DNA of 64,000 nucleotides from Opitutales bacterium (lineage in GTDB: Bacteria > Verrucomicrobiota > Verrucomicrobiia > Opitutales > UBA953): NCBI GenBank assembly GCA_030725715.1, contig JANRFG010000018.1, forward strand, positions 62,001 to 126,000. Direction: 5' to 3'. The notes under the pieces were generated by a model. The model saw only the letters and a program-made list of their open reading frames with translations. It was not told where the DNA came from and did no database searches. The position numbers and the translations under genes were made by a program. Each line of letters opens with the position of its first letter. Within the stretch, counting starts at the first letter, position 1. This document shows positions 60,131 through 64,000 of this stretch, piece after piece.

Positions 60131-61071
60131 CGGCGCGCCATGCCGGCACGGATCTGTTCGGTGATCTGGATGGCGACCGCCAGGGCGGTGCGGCCGAGTT
60201 CGCCGCTGACCTTCGGGCTGCTGCGGTCGCGGACGCACGCGGTGAACGAGGCGAGTTCGATGGCGAGGGGCTCGCCCTTCTCGATCGGGAGCTCCTCCTT
60301 GGCGAAGCCGCCTTCGGCGGCCGGATCGACGCGCACCGTGTGGCCCTTCTGGCCCATGAAGTCGATCGAGAGGTAACCGCCGGTCTGGAAGACGCGGATC
60401 TCGCGGTTCTTCTTCAGCGAGACGCGGCTGGCGCTGAGGTTGGCGACGCAGCCGTTCTTGAACGAAATGCGGGCGTTGGCGATGTCCTCGGTCTTGGTCA
60501 CGACCGAGACGCCGACGGCGTCGATGCGCTCGACCGGGGAGTTGGCCAGCTGCAGGACGATGCCGATGTCATGGATCATCAGGTCCAGCACGACACCGAC
60601 CTCGGTGCCACGCGGGGTGAAGGGGGCCAGGCGCTCGGCGGTGATGTAGCGGGCGTCGGTGACGGCCTGCTCGAGGGTCGACATCACGGGGTTGTAATGC
60701 TCGATATGGCCGACCTGGACGATACGGTCCGCCTTGGCGGCGGCGTCGAGGATCTGGGAGGCCTCCTCGAGGGTGACGCAGATGGGCTTCTCGATCAGGA
60801 GATGCACGCCCTGGGCCAGGAGCGGAAGCGCCACGGCGGCGTGATGGTTCGTGGGGACGACGACGCTGACGGCGTCGCAGTTAGCCGCCATCTCGTCGAG
60901 GGTGAGGAAGCGACGGCAGCCATGCTTGGCGCAGATCTCGGCCGCCCGGGCGTCGTCCGGCTCGAAGATGCCGGCGAGCTCGGCGCCGGGCAGGGTCGAA
61001 TAGATGCGGGCGTGGTGCTGGCCGAGCGAACCCGTGCCGGCCACCCCGCAGCGGATGCGCGTAGCGGTCAT
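60127..61071 (-). CDS. Gfo/Idh/MocA family oxidoreductase
   Basis: NAD(P)-dependent sugar oxidoreductase. The 314 residues have the Rossmann motif CGVAGTGSLGQHHARIY and the family motif LLIEKPICVT (Lys of EKP), then a DLMIHDIGIVL segment with the catalytic histidine. It overlaps lpxB by four bases. In some bacteria a homologue (GnnA) next to lpxA/lpxB oxidises UDP-GlcNAc at C3 so that lipid A carries 2,3-diamino sugars; that is an attractive possibility here, but the partner aminotransferase GnnB is not in the window. Confidence 0.88.
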   Translation of the reverse strand: MTATRIRCGVAGTGSLGQHHARIYSTLPGAELAGIFEPDDARAAEICAKHGCRRFLTLDEMAANCDAVSVVVPTNHHAAVALPLLAQGVHLLIEKPICVTLEEASQILDAAAKADRIVQVGHIEHYNPVMSTLEQAVTDARYITAERLAPFTPRGTEVGVVLDLMIHDIGIVLQLANSPVERIDAVGVSVVTKTEDIANARISFKNGCVANLSASRVSLKKNREIRVFQTGGYLSIDFMGQKGHTVRVDPAAEGGFAKEELPIEKGEPLAIELASFTACVRDRSSPKVSGELGRTALAVAIQITEQIRAGMARR

Positions 61072-61102
61072 GGGCCGAGACTCCCTCGGCCGGGGGCTTC
61101 CT

Positions 61103-63700
61103 TCAATCCGAAAACCCGCCGGCCTTGACCTCGAAAGCGAGGGCGTCCTTCGCCCGCTTGACGCGGACGAGGCTGCCGTCGGGGATTTCGCCGGCGAGCA
61201 TGGCCTTGGCGAGCGAGGTCTCGACCTCACGCTGCAGGTAGCGACGCAGGGGGCGCGCACCGTAGACGGGGTCGAAGCCCTTCTCGGCGATCAAGGCCAG
61301 GGCGGTCTGGTCGAAATCGAGGCGGATGCGCTTGGCGGCGAGACGGTCGTTGAGCCCGCGGAGCATGATGCCCGCGATGGCGGCGACCTGCTCGGGTCCG
61401 AGCGGGCTGAAGAGCGCGATGTCGTCGATGCGGTTCAGGAACTCGGGACGGAAGTGCGCGCGGAGGTCCGCCATGACGGCTTCGCGGACGCTGTCCGTGA
61501 GGCCGAAGCCGGCCTGCTCGGCGACGTGCCGGCTGCCGATGTTCGAGGTCATGATGAAGATCGCGTTGCGGCAATCCACGGTGCGGCCCTGCGAGTCGGT
61601 CAGGCGGCCGTCATCCAGGACCTGGAGCAGGATGTTGAAGACTTCGGGGTGCGCCTTCTCGACCTCGTCCAACAGGACGACGGCGTAAGGGTGGCGACGG
61701 AGGGCCTCGGTCAGCTGGCCGCCTTCCTCGTGGCCGACGTAGCCGGGAGGCGCGCCGACGAGGCGCGAGACCGCGTGCTTCTCCATGTACTCCGACATAT
61801 CGATGCGGATCATCGACTTCTCGCTGTCGAAAAGTTCGGTCGCGAGCGCCTTGGCGAGCTCGGTCTTGCCGACCCCGGTGGGGCCGAGGAAGAGGAACGA
61901 ACCGACGGGGCGGCGCGGATCCTGGACGCCGGCGCGCGAACGCTGCACGGCTTCGGCGACGACGCGCACGGCCTCGTCCTGACCCACGACGCGGGCCTTG
62001 AGATTATCGGGTAGGCGGAGGATCTTCTGGCGTTCGCCTTCGAGGAGCTTGCTCACGGGCACGCCGGTCCAGCGGGCGACGACTTCGGCGACCTCTTCGG
62101 GCGTGACGGTCTCCCGGAAGAGGCCGGTGGCCGACTTCGCGGAGCCCTCGAGCTTGGCGACGTCCTTCTCGAGTTCGGGAATGGTGCCGTAACGGAGCTT
62201 GGCGACTTCCTCCAACTTGCCGGCGCGCTCGGCCTTGGCCATGTCGGCCTTGGCGTCCTCGAGCTTAGCCCGGGAAGACCGGACCTTGGTCACGGCCTCC
62301 TTGTCGGCGACCCAGCGGGCGCGGAAAGCGGTCTGCTCCTCGCGGGCGGCGCCGAGCTCCTTGCGGAGCACGGCGAGCCGGGCCTTGGAGGCTTCGTCCT
62401 TCTCGTTCTTCAGGGCGGATTCCTCGACCTCGAGCTGGAGCACGCGGCGGTTGAGGGCGTCGAGTTCCTGCGGCACGCTGTCGATCTCGGTGCGGATCTG
62501 GGCGCAGGCCTCGTCGATGAGGTCGATGGCCTTGTCCGGCAGGAAGCGCGCGGTGATGTAACGGTCGGACAGCGTGGCCGCCTCGACGAGCGCGGCGTCC
62601 TCGATGCGCACGCCGTGGTGCACCTCGAAGCGTTCCTTGAGGCCGCGGAGGATCGAGACCGTGTCAGGCACGCTGGGCGGATCGACCAGGACCTGCTGGA
62701 AGCGGCGTTCGAGCGCGGGGTCCTTCTCCACGTGCTCGCGGAACTCCTTGAGCGTCGTGGCGCCGATGCAGTGCAGCTCACCGCGGGCCAGCATGGGCTT
62801 GAGGAGATTGGCGGCGTCCATCGCGCCGTCGGCCTTGCCGGCCCCGACGAGGGTGTGCATCTCGTCGATGAAGAGCAGGATGCCGCCTTCGGCGGACTTC
62901 ACTTCGTTGAGCACGGCCTTGAGGCGCTCCTCGAACTCACCGCGATACTTCGCGCCGGCCACGAGCGAGCCCATGTCCAGGGAGAAGAGCGTCTTGTCGC
63001 GCAGGCTCTCGGGGACGTCGCCGTTGACGATGCGCTGGGCGAGGCCCTCGACGACGGCGGTCTTGCCGACGCCGGGCTCGCCGATGAGCACGGGGTTGTT
63101 CTTGGTGCGGCGGGAAAGGATGCGGATGACGCGGCGGATCTCCTCGTCGCGCCCGATGACGGGATCCATCTTGCCCGTGCGGGCGCGGGCGGTGAGGTCC
63201 TGTCCGTACTTGGAGAGGGCTTCGTAAGTGGCTTCGGGGTTGGCCGTCGTCACGCGCTGCGAACCGCGCACCGCCTGGAGCGCGGCGAGGATCGCCTTAC
63301 GGTCGAAACCGACCGCCGCGAACCCCGGACGAAGCGAAGGCGACTCCGCGAGCGCGAGCAGCACGTGCTCGGCCGACACGAAATCGTCCTTCATCGTCTC
63401 CGCCTCGTCCTTGGCCTTGAGCAGGAGCGCGTGGGTCTCGGAAGAAAGCCCGGGCTGGCCCGCGGTCTGCGCGAGCTTGGGCAGGCGGGCGAGCTGACCG
63501 GCGACGGCGGTGGCGAGGGCGGCCTCGTCCTTGCCCGCGCGACGGAACAGCGAGGAGGTCACGCCGCCTTCCTGCGTGAGCAGGCCGTGGAGGAGGTGCG
63601 CAGGTTCGAGCGCCGGATTGCGACGCTGCATCGCCTCGCTCAGCGCCTGCTGGAGGGCTTCGGAGGTCTTTTCGGTCAGGTTGCCGTAAGGAGTGGACAT
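61103..63700 (-). CDS. clpB: ATP-dependent disaggregase ClpB
   Basis: Hexameric AAA+ chaperone that pulls proteins out of aggregates with DnaK. The 865 residues have the N domain (repeat-like [15 protein letters not shown]), AAA-1 Walker [16 protein letters not shown], a long coiled-coil M domain (about 410-530) that distinguishes ClpB from ClpA, AAA-2 Walker [16 protein letters not shown] and the [20 protein letters not shown] loop. ATG 63700 has AAGGA 4 nt upstream; an ATG at 63712 is the alternative. No CIRCE element was found upstream. It lies 31 nt before the Gfo/Idh gene, so read-through into the lipid A genes is possible. Confidence 0.96.
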   Translation of the reverse strand: MSTPYGNLTEKTSEALQQALSEAMQRRNPALEPAHLLHGLLTQEGGVTSSLFRRAGKDEAALATAVAGQLARLPKLAQTAGQPGLSSETHALLLKAKDEAETMKDDFVSAEHVLLALAESPSLRPGFAAVGFDRKAILAALQAVRGSQRVTTANPEATYEALSKYGQDLTARARTGKMDPVIGRDEEIRRVIRILSRRTKNNPVLIGEPGVGKTAVVEGLAQRIVNGDVPESLRDKTLFSLDMGSLVAGAKYRGEFEERLKAVLNEVKSAEGGILLFIDEMHTLVGAGKADGAMDAANLLKPMLARGELHCIGATTLKEFREHVEKDPALERRFQQVLVDPPSVPDTVSILRGLKERFEVHHGVRIEDAALVEAATLSDRYITARFLPDKAIDLIDEACAQIRTEIDSVPQELDALNRRVLQLEVEESALKNEKDEASKARLAVLRKELGAAREEQTAFRARWVADKEAVTKVRSSRAKLEDAKADMAKAERAGKLEEVAKLRYGTIPELEKDVAKLEGSAKSATGLFRETVTPEEVAEVVARWTGVPVSKLLEGERQKILRLPDNLKARVVGQDEAVRVVAEAVQRSRAGVQDPRRPVGSFLFLGPTGVGKTELAKALATELFDSEKSMIRIDMSEYMEKHAVSRLVGAPPGYVGHEEGGQLTEALRRHPYAVVLLDEVEKAHPEVFNILLQVLDDGRLTDSQGRTVDCRNAIFIMTSNIGSRHVAEQAGFGLTDSVREAVMADLRAHFRPEFLNRIDDIALFSPLGPEQVAAIAGIMLRGLNDRLAAKRIRLDFDQTALALIAEKGFDPVYGARPLRRYLQREVETSLAKAMLAGEIPDGSLVRVKRAKDALAFEVKAGGFSD

Positions 63701-63903
63701 GCCATCCTTCATGCACCGACCGTTCCAAAGTCGGGCTCTGATTAAAGCCTGAAACCGAGGCCTAACGCGGAGCAAGCGAGACACGCCCGCGACATCGAGT
63801 CCCGCGGGCGACGAGTTGTCGCTCCTTGCGTCAACCCCTAAAAGACCGGCGAAGGAGGACTCCCTTGTTGCCGAAGCCCTCCCCTCTTCGTTAGAAATCC
63901 GCC

Positions 63904-64000
63904 ATGACGCACGACGCGGAGCTGGCGACCTTGGAGCGCCTCCTCGACGACCCTTCGCCGGTCGTCCGCCAAGCCGTGCTCGCCAAGCTCAAGGCCGCCG
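63904..64000 (+). CDS. Start of a HEAT-repeat-like protein (partial)
   Basis: ATG 63904 opens a frame that runs off the window. The 32 visible residues include [19 protein letters not shown], the helix-turn-helix form of a HEAT repeat. The product cannot be identified. The 203 nt between clpB and this gene hold both divergent promoters and an 8-bp hairpin (63784-63791 with 63803-63810), and nothing else I can recognise. Confidence 0.5.
   Translation, partial: MTHDAELATLERLLDDPSPVVRQAVLAKLKAA

Noticed and set aside
63701..63903. Heat-shock (CIRCE) operator or sigma-32 promoter for clpB
   Set aside because: No TTAGCACTC-type inverted repeat or convincing -35/-10 was found on the minus strand.

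Overview
The window is a GC-rich, gene-dense chromosome segment from a diderm bacterium. LpxB, an OprO/P-type porin and a second small beta-barrel protein show an outer membrane. Opitutae-like Verrucomicrobiota is my best guess, from the two-ATPase type IV pilus operon, the glycine-rich VWA envelope proteins, RNase Y together with RNase E/G, and the carboxynorspermidine polyamine route. I have not tested that placement. I see no insertion sequence, prophage or CRISPR array; almost everything is core metabolism and information processing, with a few unusual small or low-complexity genes in between.

Layout. 1-4206 (+): a glycolate-oxidase-like flavoprotein, a HAD phosphatase and UvrB, packed like an operon. 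4207-5937 (-): MutL with an eroded nuclease site. 6104-9905 (+): a YyaL/DUF255 protein and a TPR membrane protein. 9898-13785 (-): VWA protein, thioesterase, PMT/Agl23-like membrane protein and a divergent ApbE-like protein, nearly touching. 13965-15947 (-): a larger VWA paralogue with inserted repeat modules. 16087-16348 (+): initiator tRNA, then a 33-codon ORF with a Shine-Dalgarno and its own terminator. 16429-22199 (-): type IV pilus operon pilB-pilT-pilB-pilC. 22328-28378 (-): zinc-ribbon protein, serS, tilS, ftsH, coaE. 28466-29488 (-): ndk and ispF. 29589 (+): tRNA-Cys. 29725-36455 (-): a complete argCJBDFG run. 36569-37417 (-): rplM-rpsI. 37563-40232 (-): small outer-membrane protein, NADP-dependent icd, and a double ribbon-helix-helix protein with a lysine-rich tail. 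40429-42336 (+): a P1B-4 metal ATPase.

42391-45455 (-): RNase E/G and RodA. 45570-52601 (+): RNase Y, an RGG-rich disordered protein, MurA, RuvB, ProB and ProA. 52669 (+): tRNA-Asp. 52890-56010 (+): carboxynorspermidine synthase and decarboxylase, then an alanine-rich coiled-coil membrane protein. 56032-63700 (-): orphan Vsr endonuclease, porin, then clpB, a Gfo/Idh/MocA oxidoreductase, lpxB and an NAD-dependent epimerase with overlapping genes. 63904 to the end (+): the start of a HEAT-repeat protein.

The clearest pathways are arginine synthesis from N-acetylglutamate to argininosuccinate (argH not in the window), proline synthesis (proBA), the two-step aspartate-semialdehyde polyamine route, and pilus assembly and retraction. 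The most unusual items are the VWA protein with inserted repeats, the RHH protein with a separately translatable lysine tail, the RGG protein beside RNase Y with a silently diverged repeat, the tiny gene after the initiator tRNA, and the MutL and Vsr oddities.
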